A stretch of DNA of 64,000 bases from Gemmatimonadota bacterium (GTDB lineage: Bacteria > Gemmatimonadota > Gemmatimonadetes > Gemmatimonadales > Gemmatimonadaceae), in NCBI GenBank assembly GCA_028287305.1, contig JAQBPX010000028.1, forward strand, positions 1 to 64,000. Reading direction: 5' to 3'. Positions 44,860 through 52,855 of the stretch are shown one piece after another. The position numbers and the translations under genes are program-made. The number at the start of each line of letters is the position of its first letter. The stretch's first letter is position 1. The notes beneath the pieces were generated by a model. That model searched no databases, was not told the origin of the DNA, and worked only from the letters and a program-made list of their open reading frames with translations.

Positions 44860-45227
44860 GAGGAGTTGTTCTTGTCCCGGGAATTTCGGGTGTTGGCTTC
44901 GGCAAGGCGCGCCTCGAGCTTGGCGCGCTGGGTGGCGTCGAGCAGGCGGAGCATCTGGTCGCGGCCTGCCTTCTTCATCGAGTCCATCTGCGGGCGCATG
45001 GGCTTCATGATCGCGCGCATCTGGCAGTTGCGCACATCGAGCAGGGAGTCCATGGCGCCGCGCTGCGCGGCGGAGAGGGCGAGGTCGTCGTACATGGCCT
45101 GCCGGCCGCCGGCGTGTGCCTTGCGCGGCATCACGCGGCCGGCCGAGAAGCCCAGGGCGCCGCCCACGAGGATGGCGCCGAGGAGGAAGGCGAGCGCCTG
45201 CTGCTTGGAGCGCTGGAGGGTGTTCAT
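44847..45227 (-). CDS. CpxP/Spy-like periplasmic protein with membrane anchor
   Basis: A 126-residue protein. One N-terminal hydrophobic helix (ALAFLLGAILVGGALGFSAG) precedes a helical periplasmic domain with 'LALSAAQRGAMDSLLDVRNCQMRAIMKPMRPQMDSM' and 'LLDATQRAKLEARL', the paired LTxxQ-like pattern (LSAAQ, LDATQ) of CpxP/Spy/CnrX stress sensors and chaperones. The Met-rich centre would suit metal or hydrophobic binding. I start at ATG 45227; the upstream frame overlaps the anti-sigma gene. Its place between anti-sigma and TolC suggests it reports envelope stress or metal. Confidence 0.75.
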   Translation of the reverse strand: MNTLQRSKQQALAFLLGAILVGGALGFSAGRVMPRKAHAGGRQAMYDDLALSAAQRGAMDSLLDVRNCQMRAIMKPMRPQMDSMKKAGRDQMLRLLDATQRAKLEARLAEANTRNSRDKNNSSCKS

Positions 45228-45240
45228 GGGGATGGCCAGC

Positions 45241-45606
45241 TCAATGCGAAAGGAAGAAGCCGAGGGTCGCCTCGCGCTCCTGGACGCCGGGGCGCAGGGA
45301 GGCCTCGGCGGACACGGGGGCATTCGGCGTGAGGATGGATTCGTAGGCGAGCTGCTGGTCGGCCTGTTCGCCGCGGAACAGCGCGACGCCAGCGGCCAGC
45401 ATCAGCACGGCGGCGGCGACGAGCGCGGGACGCATCCAGCTGTCGAAGACGCCCCACCAGCCGCTGGCCTCGGGGACGCGCGCCATGATGCGGGCTTCGA
45501 GCTCGCTCCAGTAGCGCTCGTCGGCAGGCGGCGCGAGCAGGTCGCGCAGCGCGTGCGTGATCTCCGGATCGTCGCCGCCGGTGGTGTGCAGGGTGAGTCG
45601 CGTCAT
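45241..45606 (-). CDS. Membrane-anchored anti-sigma-factor-like protein
   Basis: A 121-residue protein with a cytoplasmic N terminus of about 55 residues, one transmembrane helix (about 58-78, 'MRPALVAAAVLMLAAGVAL') and a short periplasmic tail. No zinc-binding HxxxCxxC motif is present. Its start codon overlaps the stop of the ECF sigma gene, the normal gene order for a sigma and its inhibitor. The assignment rests mainly on position and topology, since the sequence itself is weakly conserved. Confidence 0.7.
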   Translation of the reverse strand: MTRLTLHTTGGDDPEITHALRDLLAPPADERYWSELEARIMARVPEASGWWGVFDSWMRPALVAAAVLMLAAGVALFRGEQADQQLAYESILTPNAPVSAEASLRPGVQEREATLGFFLSH

Positions 45607-46196
45607 CAGTCGCTCCGTAGGTCGGTCAACAGCCTGCGCAATGAGGCGCGGGCGTGGTGCAGGTCGGATCGTGCGGTGCCTTCAGGTATGCCGAGCATCT
45701 GGCCGATCTCGCCGTGGGTGTAGCCCTCGACGTCGTGCAGTACGATTACCGACCGCTGGCGCTCGGGGAGCGTCACGAGCGCCGCGGACAGGCGGCGTCG
45801 CAGCTCGTCACCCACCCCGGGATCGCGAAAGGGCATCGCGAGCGTTTCGGGGAGCTCCTCCGCATCGCGCACCTTCCTGCGTCGCACGAGATCGAGCGAC
45901 GCATTGGCGACGATGCGGGAGAGCCAGGCACCGAACGGCTGTCCGGGGATGAAGCGGTCGAGCGCGCGAAAGGCGTGGAGGAACCCGTCCTGCACCGCAT
46001 CCTCGGCGTCCTCGTGCGTGAGCACGATGGCGCGAGCCACGGAATAGGCGCGCCGCTGGTGCAGGCGCACCAGGGCGGCGAACGCATCGTCGCTGCCCCG
46101 CTGAGCCGCGAGCACCAGCTCGCGTTCCCGTTCCACGCCCTCAAGGCTGGGTGCCGTCAATGTCTCGGCATCCTTCCGCGCAATTGCCGCTGTCAT
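45606..46196 (-). CDS. ECF RNA polymerase sigma factor
   Basis: A 196-residue group 4 sigma factor. Region 2 is clear ('DAFAALVRLHQRRAYSVARAIVLTHEDAEDAVQDGFLHAFRALDRF', '-10 binding' SRIVANASLDLVRRRK). Region 4 holds the -35 helix-turn-helix ('LPERQRSVIVLHDVEGYTHGEIGQMLGIPEGTARSDLHHARASLRR'). It is followed at once by the anti-sigma-like gene and then by the CpxP-like and efflux genes, so it probably activates its own operon. The N-terminal extension before region 2 is about 20 residues. Confidence 0.92.
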   Translation of the reverse strand: MTAAIARKDAETLTAPSLEGVERERELVLAAQRGSDDAFAALVRLHQRRAYSVARAIVLTHEDAEDAVQDGFLHAFRALDRFIPGQPFGAWLSRIVANASLDLVRRRKVRDAEELPETLAMPFRDPGVGDELRRRLSAALVTLPERQRSVIVLHDVEGYTHGEIGQMLGIPEGTARSDLHHARASLRRLLTDLRSD

Positions 46197-46279
46197 CCCT
46201 CGAAGAGCTGGTCTGTCTCTTCTACGCCCGGCGCGCCGTCAGCGTTGACGGGGCCGTCGGGGGGATGACCAGGCGGCCC

Positions 46280-46879
46280 TCACGCCGCCGGCGTGCCGGC
46301 GAGGTCCAGCTGGGTGGCGGCGGCGCGCATGGCGTCCACGACGAACTGAATGTGCGTGTCCAGGTCCACTCCGAGCTCCTCCGCTCCCACGGTGACGTCC
46401 TCGCGGCTCACGCCGCGCGCGAATGCCTTGTCCTTCATCTTCTTGCGGACGGAGCGCCCATCCACCTCGAGCACGCTGCGCGAGGCACGGACGAGTGCGG
46501 TGGCGGTCACCAGTCCCGTGAGCTCATCCACGGCGAAGAGCGCCTTCGCCATCCGGCTGGTCCGGGCGACCCCGGAATACGTGGCGTGTCCCATGATCGC
46601 CTCGAGGATGTCCTCGGGCCATCCCCGGGCGCGCAGGATGCGGACGCCCTCGGCGGGATGCTCCTCGGTGGCCGAGTGTGCGGCGTTGGGAAAGCGCTCG
46701 TAGTCGAAGTCGTGAATGAGGCCGGTGAGCCCCCAGCGCTCCTCGTCCTCGCCGAAGTGGCGGGCGTAGGCGCGCATGGCCACTTCCACGGTGAGCATGT
46801 GGCGGCGCAGCGACTCGCTGGCCGTGTACTCGTGCATCAGGGCGAGGGCTTCCTCGCGGCTCGGCAGGGGCGCGGTCAT
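46280..46879 (-). CDS. HD-domain phosphohydrolase
   Basis: A 199-residue HDIG-type protein. The metal-binding His/Asp motifs are 'LRRHMLTVEVAMRAYA', 'GLTGLIHDFDYERFP' (the HD pair) and 'AIMGHATYSG', followed by a late Asp (FAVDELTGLV). Such HD proteins hydrolyse nucleotides or related phosphates; the substrate cannot be specified. It has no signal peptide. It starts 59 bp from the divergent ATPase gene. Confidence 0.85.
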   Translation of the reverse strand: MTAPLPSREEALALMHEYTASESLRRHMLTVEVAMRAYARHFGEDEERWGLTGLIHDFDYERFPNAAHSATEEHPAEGVRILRARGWPEDILEAIMGHATYSGVARTSRMAKALFAVDELTGLVTATALVRASRSVLEVDGRSVRKKMKDKAFARGVSREDVTVGAEELGVDLDTHIQFVVDAMRAAATQLDLAGTPAA

Positions 46880-46938
46880 GCGGGAAAGATAGGGTGCCCG
46901 GGAGCGCCCGCGAGGCTGCCGCGCGCCTATCTTGGGAG

Positions 46939-47751
46939 ATGCCCCACCTGCGGAGCCTCAGCTATCGTCCCCCCGACCCGGCGGCGCGCGATCGCTTCCC
47001 CTTCTCGGTGCCCGTGGTGCGCGCGCTGGACACGCTGGACCTGTCGGCCCAGGTGACGTTCCTGGTGGGGGAGAACGGCTCCGGCAAGAGCACGCTCCTC
47101 GAGGCGCTGGCGATCGCCGCGGGGCTGCCGACCGTCGGCAGCGAGGGGGTGGACCGTGACGAGACCCTCTCGGCGCAACGCGAGCTGGCCGGGGCGCTCC
47201 GGCTCACCTGGAACAGGCGCGCGAAGCGCGGATTCTTCCTGCGGGCCGAGGATTTCTTCGGCTTCACGAAGCACCTCAAGGTGATGCGGGCCGAGCTGCA
47301 GCAGCGCCTCGCGGAGCTGGACGAGGAGTACGAGGACCGCTCGGCCTACGCCAAGGGGCTCGCGCAGGGTCCGATGCGCGCGTCGCTGGCCGACATGGAA
47401 CGACGCTACGGCGTGGACCTCGACGCGCGCTCGCACGGCCAGGGCTTCCTGCACCTGTTCGAGGATCGCTTCGTGCCCGACGGGCTGTTCATGCTGGACG
47501 AACCGGAGGCGCCGCTATCGCCGCAGAGCCAGCTCGCGCTGCTGGCGATGATGTACGGGATGCTCGACCGCGGCGCGCAGTTCGTGATCGCGACGCACTC
47601 GCCGCTGCTGCTGGCATTCCCCGGCGCGCGAATCATCGACTTCGACGATGTGCCGGCGCGCGAGGCGACGTATGAGTCGCTGGCGCACGTGAGGCTCACG
47701 CGGGAGTTCCTCGCGGCGCCGGAGCGGTACCTGAGGCACCTGCGGGCGTAG
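46939..47751 (+). CDS. AAA-type ATPase (ABC/RecF-like fold)
   Basis: A 270-residue ATPase of the predicted ABC-ATPase group. Walker A is GENGSGKST in 'VTFLVGENGSGKSTLLEALAIAAGLP'. A Q-rich middle follows, then 'FMLDEPEAPLSPQSQLALLAMMYGM' as Walker B with the catalytic Glu, and 'QFVIATHSPLLLAFPGARIIDFDD' as the switch His. No membrane partner is adjacent. I start at ATG 46939 (MPHLRSLS), where homologues usually begin, although GGGAG abuts the start; GTG 46894 would add 15 residues. Confidence 0.82.
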   Translation: MPHLRSLSYRPPDPAARDRFPFSVPVVRALDTLDLSAQVTFLVGENGSGKSTLLEALAIAAGLPTVGSEGVDRDETLSAQRELAGALRLTWNRRAKRGFFLRAEDFFGFTKHLKVMRAELQQRLAELDEEYEDRSAYAKGLAQGPMRASLADMERRYGVDLDARSHGQGFLHLFEDRFVPDGLFMLDEPEAPLSPQSQLALLAMMYGMLDRGAQFVIATHSPLLLAFPGARIIDFDDVPAREATYESLAHVRLTREFLAAPERYLRHLRA

Positions 47752-47757
47752 CGTATC

Positions 47758-47831
47758 GTGCGCCGCGGCCGGTCTCCTCGGATGGCGCGGACTGAAGGGC
47801 GGAAACCTCCGAGGAACCGGCCGCGGCGCAC
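47758..47831. terminator. Long perfect-arm hairpin between convergent genes, bidirectional terminator
   Basis: Arms of about 24-25 bp (GTGCGCCGCGGCCGG...TCCTCGGA and its complement) pair with only a one-base bulge. They lie six bases after the ATPase stop and five before the end of the convergent small gene. The loop contains GATGGCGCGGACTGAAGGGC, part of a 30-bp core repeated at 32352-32381 on the other strand. Confidence 0.8.
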
Positions 47832-47835
47832 GGAA

Positions 47836-48015
47836 CTACTTCGTGGCGGCTGCCGCTGCGGGATGCTCGCTGGCGTAGTGCGCGTTCGTGAACTTCACGA
47901 TGCCGAACAGGAGCGCGCCCAGCACCACTCCGCCGATCACCAGTCCCATGAACGCGGCGCGCATGTCGGCTGCGTGGTCGCGGGGCGCCGAGGGCGCGTG
48001 GTCGGCGTGGCTCAT
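47836..48015 (-). CDS. 59-residue single-pass membrane protein
   Basis: A small protein with a His/Asp-rich soluble N terminus ([18 protein letters not shown]), one hydrophobic helix ('[22 protein letters not shown]') and a short Ala-rich tail. Its ATG overlaps the cyclophilin stop (ATGA), a strong sign that it is translated. The function is unknown; its form recalls small oxidase or transporter accessory subunits, though nothing nearby confirms that. Confidence 0.65.
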   Translation of the reverse strand: MSHADHAPSAPRDHAADMRAAFMGLVIGGVVLGALLFGIVKFTNAHYASEHPAAAAATK

Positions 48016-48470
48016 GCGACGCGCACCTTGGTCATCACGTCGTTCTTCGTGATCGACTTCATCGCATCGAGGCCGTCGGTGATCTTGCCGAACACCGTGT
48101 GCACGCCATTGAGGTGCTTGGTGTTCTGCTCGCTCAGCACCATGAAGAACTGGCTGCCGCCCGTGTCCTTGCCGGCATGCGCCATGGAGAGGGAGCCCAC
48201 TTCGTGCTTGCGCGGGTTGCCGGCCGTCTCGCACTTGATCTTCCACCCGGGACCGCCGGTGCCCACGCGCGGATCGCCCTCGGGCAGGTCGCGCGACAGC
48301 GGGTCGCCGCCCTGCACCACGAAGTCGGCGATGACGCGGTGGAACTTGACGCCGTCGTAGAAGCCGTCGTTGGCGAGCTTCTCGAAGTTGGCGACGGTGG
48401 CGGGCGCGTCCTGGTCGTACAGCTCGGCCACGATGGTGCCGCGATTGGTCTCGAACGTTGCGTGCTTCAT
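48012..48470 (-). CDS. ppiB: Peptidyl-prolyl cis-trans isomerase, cyclophilin type
   Basis: A 152-residue cyclophilin that catalyses proline isomerisation in protein folding. The catalytic Arg is R45 in [15 protein letters not shown]; '[39 protein letters not shown]' holds the remaining active-site residues including the Phe and His. There is no signal peptide, so it is cytosolic. It lies in a minus-strand run with nth and polX and is coupled to the 59-aa gene. Confidence 0.94.
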   Translation of the reverse strand: MKHATFETNRGTIVAELYDQDAPATVANFEKLANDGFYDGVKFHRVIADFVVQGGDPLSRDLPEGDPRVGTGGPGWKIKCETAGNPRKHEVGSLSMAHAGKDTGGSQFFMVLSEQNTKHLNGVHTVFGKITDGLDAMKSITKNDVMTKVRVA

Positions 48471-48509
48471 TCGACTGAGATCGGGGTGGGGGAAGTGTGC
48501 GGCCGAAAG

Positions 48510-48992
48510 TTAGCGTCGCGCCGGAGCGCTCGCCATGAAGTGATAGGTGCGCGGCACCTTGCACCCGGCGAGCTCGGCGGGCTTGAAGGTCCACTTGCCG
48601 ATCACGCCCCGCACGTTCGTGGCGAACCACGGATTCGAGGCGGTGATCACGGTGAAGGTCTTCATGTCGGCCTTGCCCAGCGTATCGATGAGGACGTCGA
48701 CCTTCACCTCGGCGCTGCCATCCTTCCGCCATGCGGTGCGCGGCACCTTCTGCAGCGGCGCGGGCTTCTGCACGAGTGGCCGGGGGATGCTGTCCACCAC
48801 AAGGTCGGGCTTCTCGGCGGCGCGCCGGCGCGCCTCCACGCAATCGCCGAAGGCCACGGGCTTGTCGGCGGGGGCTACACGAACGTTTTCGACCGCCGGG
48901 GCGAGCTCTGGCTCCGGCTTGGCGGCGCAGGCAGCCATGCTGCCGGCCGCGCCGGCGAGGAGGGCGATCAGGGCGACGCGCGTGCGAGTCAT
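48510..48992 (-). CDS. TonB C-terminal domain-like lipoprotein
   Basis: A 160-residue protein with a lipobox-like signal (AAGSMAAC). The C-terminal half resembles the TonB energy-transducer fold: 'GSAEVKVDVLIDTLGKADMKTFTVITASNPWFATNVRGVIGKWTFKPA' and 'CKVPRTYHFMASAP'. No N-terminal transmembrane anchor with a Pro-rich spacer is present, so it is not a classical TonB. I start at ATG 48992; an earlier in-frame ATG would overlap nth. The role is unknown. Confidence 0.6.
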   Translation of the reverse strand: MTRTRVALIALLAGAAGSMAACAAKPEPELAPAVENVRVAPADKPVAFGDCVEARRRAAEKPDLVVDSIPRPLVQKPAPLQKVPRTAWRKDGSAEVKVDVLIDTLGKADMKTFTVITASNPWFATNVRGVIGKWTFKPAELAGCKVPRTYHFMASAPARR

Positions 48993-49018
48993 GGTCCGTT
49001 GGCGAAGGGAAGCGCGAA

Positions 49019-49669
49019 TCATACTCGGGCAGAGGGGCAGAGGTCCACCAGCACGCATTCCCCGCAGCGCGGGGTGCGCGCGATGCACACCTGGCGCCCA
49101 TGCTCGATGAAGAGGTGCGAGAGCATGGTCCACTGCTCGCGCGGGAACAGCTTCACCAGGTCCTTCTCGATCTTCACCGGGTCCTCGTGCTTCGTCAGCG
49201 CGAGGCGCTGGCTCACGCGAGACACGTGCGTGTCCACCACCACGCCCTCGTCGATCCCGAACGCGTTCCCCAGCACCACGTTGGCCGTCTTGCGCCCCAC
49301 GCCAGGAAGGCTGGTGAGCGCATCCATCTCGCGCGGCACCTCGCCGCCATGCCGCTCGACGAGCGCCGTGGCCATGCCGACGAGTGACTTGCTCTTGGCG
49401 CGGAAGAACCCAGTGGTGCGGATGACGTCCTCCACGTCCTCCAGCTTCGCCGCGCTCAGCGCCAATGGATCGGGATAGCGCGCGAACAGCGCCGGCGTCA
49501 CGATGTTCACGCGCTTGTCGGTGCATTGCGCGCTGAGGATCGTTGCGGACAGCAGCTGGAACGCGCCCTCGTGGTCGAGCGCGCAATGCGCGTCGGGATA
49601 TCGCTTCACGAGGCGCGCATGAATCTCCGGAGCCCGGGCTCGTGCCGGCGCCAGCTTCTTCCTGGCCAT
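49019..49669 (-). CDS. nth: Endonuclease III (DNA glycosylase/AP lyase)
   Basis: A 216-residue base-excision repair enzyme that removes oxidised pyrimidines. The helix-hairpin-helix with catalytic Lys is 'LTSLPGVGRKTANVVLGNAFG'. The catalytic Asp is in GVVVDTHVSRVSQRL. The [4Fe-4S] cluster is C-x6-C-x2-C-x5-C in CIARTPRCGECVLVDLC. The start codon overlaps the polX stop (TGATG), so it is coupled to another repair gene. Confidence 0.95.
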   Translation of the reverse strand: MARKKLAPARARAPEIHARLVKRYPDAHCALDHEGAFQLLSATILSAQCTDKRVNIVTPALFARYPDPLALSAAKLEDVEDVIRTTGFFRAKSKSLVGMATALVERHGGEVPREMDALTSLPGVGRKTANVVLGNAFGIDEGVVVDTHVSRVSQRLALTKHEDPVKIEKDLVKLFPREQWTMLSHLFIEHGRQVCIARTPRCGECVLVDLCPSARV

Positions 49670-51393
49670 CAGTGACGGGCGCTCGCGAAGGCGAGCACGC
49701 TGTCCACGCTGCCGCAGTTGAGGATGTCGCCCGGCTCCAGCCAGCCCTTTCGCGCCATGCCGATGCCGATCTCCATGTAGTCCAGCCCCGCGGTGGAATG
49801 CGCGTCGGGGCCGATCTCGATGCGCACGCCCAGCTCGCGGGCGCGCTGCAGCAGGCGCCAGTCGATGTCGAGGCGGTGCGGATCCGCATTCAGCTCCACG
49901 GCCACGCCCTTCGCGGCCGCTTTCTGGAGCACCGCGTCCATGTCGATCGCGTAGGGTTCGCGATTGAGCAGCAGCCGGCCGGTGGGATGCCCGAGGATGG
50001 TCAGCATCGGATCATCCATGGCGCGCAGCACGCGTTCCGTCATCGCATCTCCGTCCATCGCGAAACGCGAGTGCACCGAGCCGATCACGTAGTCGAAGCG
50101 CGCGAGCACGCGCGCGTCGTAGTCGATGCGGCCGTCCGCCAGGATGTCCGCCTCGATGCCCTTGAGCACGCGCACGCGATCCTGCGACTCATTGAGCGCG
50201 TCGATCTCCTCGTGCTGCGCGAGCAGCGCGGAACGCGAGACGCCCCCCGCGTAGAACGCCGCCTCGGAATGGTCGGAGATGCCGAGGTAGCTCCAGCCGC
50301 GATCCGCTGCGGCGCTCGCCATCTGCGCGATGGTCGCCTTGCCATCCGAGTACTGCGAGTGGCAGTGCAGCACGCCGCGCACGTCGGCGAGCGTGACGAG
50401 GGTGGGCAGCGCGTCGCGCGCTGCCGCCTCGACCTCTCCGCGCCCCTCGCGCATCTCCGGCGGCACGAAGGCGAGGCCCGCGGCCCGATAGAGTGCCTCC
50501 TCGCTCGCCACCTTCACGCGCTTGCGCTTCGCATCCACCAGCCGGTCGCCGGTGAGGCGAAGCCCGCGCCCGGCGAGGCGCGCGGTGACCTGCTCCACGT
50601 GCGACGCGCTCCCCGTGGCGCGCCAGAGCGCCACCGCGAGCTCGTCATCCACCACGCAGTGCAGGTCGAGGCGCGCGCCATCCACGTAGTGAATGCAGAC
50701 GCTGGCGCCGCCCGCGCCCGTCACGCGCTTCACCCCCGGCGCATTGGTGAACGACGCGGCCACCTGCGCGGGGTCCGCGCTGCATCCGGCCGCGATGTCG
50801 ACGTCCTGCACCACCTCGTTGTGCCGGCGGATGGAACCCGCGACCTCGGCGCGAACCACGTCAGGATGCTGCAGCACCAGCGCCAGCAGCGGGCGCGACT
50901 CGGCGAGCGCGTGGGGATAGAGCACGAGCGCGCCCGTCTCGCGCATGAACGCGATGGACTTGAGGACCTTCTCGGCGGTGCGCGCACCGAAGCGCGGCAG
51001 CTTCGCCAGTCGCCCGTCCTTCGCGGCGTCCTCGAGCTCCTGCACCGACTGGATGCCCAGCCCCGCGTGAATCCTGAAGATCTTCTGCGGGCCCAGGCCG
51101 GGGACGCGCAGCATCTCGAGCAGCCCTTCGGGTGTCGCGGCGCGCAGCTCCTCGAGGTAGCGCGACTCACCGAGCTGGATGAGGTCATGCACCACCGCGA
51201 GCGTGGCGGGACCGAGTCCGGGCGTGGCGTGAAGGTCCCGCTTCGCGAGGGCGCCAAGGTCATCGGCGTTGAGCGCGAGGAGCGCGCGCGCCGCCTGCTG
51301 GTACGCCTTGATCTTGAAGCGATTCTCGCCGGCGAGCTCGAGATACGCGGCGATCTGGTTGAGGACGGCCGCGGCAGTGCGGCTGTCGGTCAC
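49669..51393 (-). CDS. polX: DNA polymerase/3'-5' exonuclease PolX
   Basis: A 574-residue bacterial family-X polymerase with a C-terminal PHP nuclease domain, used in gap filling and base-excision repair. Residues 1-150 hold the lyase-like helical domain and HhH motifs ('VPGLGPQKIFRIHAGLG'). The polymerase metal site is 'GSIRRHNEVVQDVDIAA' with a later Asp in ARLDLHCV. The PHP domain (about 330-570) has 'VLHCHSQYSDGKATIAQMA' and 'YLGISDHSEAA', with all His/Asp ligands visible. I use GTG 51393, which overlaps the upstream stop (GTGA); an earlier frame start would overlap that gene further. Confidence 0.93.
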   Translation of the reverse strand: MTDSRTAAAVLNQIAAYLELAGENRFKIKAYQQAARALLALNADDLGALAKRDLHATPGLGPATLAVVHDLIQLGESRYLEELRAATPEGLLEMLRVPGLGPQKIFRIHAGLGIQSVQELEDAAKDGRLAKLPRFGARTAEKVLKSIAFMRETGALVLYPHALAESRPLLALVLQHPDVVRAEVAGSIRRHNEVVQDVDIAAGCSADPAQVAASFTNAPGVKRVTGAGGASVCIHYVDGARLDLHCVVDDELAVALWRATGSASHVEQVTARLAGRGLRLTGDRLVDAKRKRVKVASEEALYRAAGLAFVPPEMREGRGEVEAAARDALPTLVTLADVRGVLHCHSQYSDGKATIAQMASAAADRGWSYLGISDHSEAAFYAGGVSRSALLAQHEEIDALNESQDRVRVLKGIEADILADGRIDYDARVLARFDYVIGSVHSRFAMDGDAMTERVLRAMDDPMLTILGHPTGRLLLNREPYAIDMDAVLQKAAAKGVAVELNADPHRLDIDWRLLQRARELGVRIEIGPDAHSTAGLDYMEIGIGMARKGWLEPGDILNCGSVDSVLAFASARH

Positions 51394-51848
51394 CCCGAGC
51401 TTTCGACTCCGGCGTGGTTCCGCAACCGGTCCACGCACTCGTGCAGCTGGCGTTCGGTGAGGTCGAGCTCCTGCGCGGCGCCCTCGACGTCGAGCAGCCC
51501 GGCGCGCATCGAGATGGCGACCTGGTTCAGGTAGCGGATCTTGGAGAGCACGTCATCCGTCGCCTTGCGCAGACCCACGTAGCGGCGCTTCTCGGCGAGC
51601 GCGCGGCGATAGCGCAGCTCGAGCTCCTGCGGAGTGAGCCGCTGGGCGAGCGCGATGACTTCCTCGCGGTTGCGGCCGGGAAGCGCGCCGCGATCGGGAA
51701 TGCCCGAGTCATCCCACGAGTCGTCCGCGAACCAGAGCCGGCCGACGTACTCCACGCCGTCGAACGCGACGCGGCAGGTGACGTCGAGGCGACGTCCCTG
51801 GTACTCGATGGTGGTGACGTGCGGCTGGATGATCTCGTGAAGGGCCAT
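51390..51848 (-). CDS. Hypothetical protein coupled to polX
   Basis: I do not recognise this 152-residue protein. The N-terminal half is beta-rich ('HVTTIEYQGRRLDVTCRVAFDGVEYVGRLWFAD'). The C-terminal half is helical ('RLTPQELELRYRRALAEKRRYVGLRKATDDVLSKI', 'AAQELDLTERQLHECVDRLRNHAG'). No signal peptide is present. Its stop overlaps the polX GTG and it lies four bases downstream of the hydrolase stop, so it is part of the repair operon. It could be a partner or regulator, but nothing in the sequence proves it. Confidence 0.7.
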   Translation of the reverse strand: MALHEIIQPHVTTIEYQGRRLDVTCRVAFDGVEYVGRLWFADDSWDDSGIPDRGALPGRNREEVIALAQRLTPQELELRYRRALAEKRRYVGLRKATDDVLSKIRYLNQVAISMRAGLLDVEGAAQELDLTERQLHECVDRLRNHAGVESSG

Positions 51849-51852
51849 GCAC

Positions 51853-52740
51853 TCACATGGTCAGGAATTCTTCGATCGCGGCGAACAGTGCCGACGGTTG
51901 CTCCACGTAAGGTACGTGCCCGCAGTCTTCCAGGACGACCAGGCCCGCACCCAGGGCACGCGCGCAGGCCTCGGAGCTGGCCAGGGGAATGGGGTCCTGC
52001 CTCCCGTGGATCACCAGGGACGGCACCCGGATGCCCGCCAGGGTGTGGTCGGCGAGCAGGTCGAACTCACCGAGGCTGTCCCATACGGACTGCTGCACCC
52101 GCCCGGTCACGCGGAAGGGGGTGAGGTCCCGCGCGCGGCGCGGGTCGCTGAAGTACCCGGCGACGCTCAGCTCGAAGGCTCGGTGACGGTACGCCTCGGG
52201 GTCGGTGGTACGCAGGTCGCTGTCGGCGAGCTCCTGGCGGAGCGCCTGGACATCGGCCCCCGCCTGGCGACGGGCGAACTCCGCCTCGAACTCGGCGCGC
52301 CACGCGCGCGTGAGGGGCGCGGGGTCGAGGAGGACGAGGCGCTCCACCCGGGGGATGCGCGCATCGCGGGCTGCCTCGCCGGCATACAGCAGCGCGAGCA
52401 GGGCGCCCCACGAATATCCCACCAGGGTGAGGGGCTCGAGCGCGAGTTCCCGCACCACGGCCGCGAGGTCGGCGACGTGAGCCAGCCAGGTGACTGGCGA
52501 TCGGTCGTCGCTCTTCGACTGGCCGCCGCCGCGCTGGTCGTAGAACAGCAGCTCGCGCCCGCCGCCGCCGGCCAGCTGGAGCATCTGCGGCAGGAGGTAG
52601 TCATGAGACGCGCCAGGTCCACCGTGGAGCACCAGCACGCGCCCGGCGGGCGGATTGTCGGGTCCGTACGCGCACCAGTAGAGGGGGAGCTCCGTGCTGG
52701 TGGTCATCCCCGAGCGGTCGGGGGGAGGGATCGGCGGCAT
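51853..52740 (-). CDS. Alpha/beta-hydrolase, proline iminopeptidase-like (S33)
   Basis: A 295-residue serine hydrolase. The oxyanion strand carries HGGPGASHDYL, followed by 'FYDQRGGGQS', and the nucleophile elbow is GYSWGA (Ser). The later acid is in HGRQDPIPLA and the His in EDCGHVPYVEQP, so the triad is complete. The HGGPG motif and DQRGxGxS are hallmarks of prolyl iminopeptidase relatives, though other amidases share them. It has no signal peptide. ATG 52740 and an internal ATG at codon 12 are both possible starts. Confidence 0.85.
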   Translation of the reverse strand: MPPIPPPDRSGMTTSTELPLYWCAYGPDNPPAGRVLVLHGGPGASHDYLLPQMLQLAGGGGRELLFYDQRGGGQSKSDDRSPVTWLAHVADLAAVVRELALEPLTLVGYSWGALLALLYAGEAARDARIPRVERLVLLDPAPLTRAWRAEFEAEFARRQAGADVQALRQELADSDLRTTDPEAYRHRAFELSVAGYFSDPRRARDLTPFRVTGRVQQSVWDSLGEFDLLADHTLAGIRVPSLVIHGRQDPIPLASSEACARALGAGLVVLEDCGHVPYVEQPSALFAAIEEFLTM

Positions 52741-52751
52741 GGGGGAAAGCT

Positions 52752-52784
52752 AGAAGGGCCCGGCGCGATGCGCCGGGCCCTTCT
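52752..52784. terminator. Perfect terminator downstream of the pilin gene
   Basis: A 15-bp perfect stem AGAAGGGCCCGGCGC / GCGCCGGGCCCTTCT with a GAT loop. On the minus strand it follows the pilin gene and is trailed by AGCTTT. The GAAGGGCCCGGC arm is nearly the same as in the gyrA terminator. Confidence 0.8.
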
Positions 52785-52797
52785 CATTACGAAACGG

Positions 52798-52826
52798 CAG
52801 ATCCTTCGCTAGCGCTCAGGATGACC
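52798..52826 (+). repeat. REP-like palindrome, complete copy 2
   Basis: CAGATCCTTCGCT-AGCGCTCAGGATGACC, with ATCCT/AGGAT arms, closely matches the copy at 10076-10103. It lies between the pilin stop and its terminator. Next to it GACCTGACGC 52823-52832 pairs with GCGTCAGGTC 52848-52857, forming a further 10-bp hairpin directly at the pilin stop. Confidence 0.75.
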
Positions 52827-52855
52827 TGACGCGAGTGCGAAGCACCTGCGTCAGG

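Noticed and set aside
44847-45323. Longer start for the CpxP-like protein at 45323
   Set aside because: The extra 32 residues are Pro/Ser/Arg-rich and overlap the anti-sigma gene; ATG 45227 gives a proper membrane anchor.
46894-46938. GTG at 46894 as start of the AAA ATPase
   Set aside because: The added residues are not like the family's usual N terminus; kept only as an alternative.
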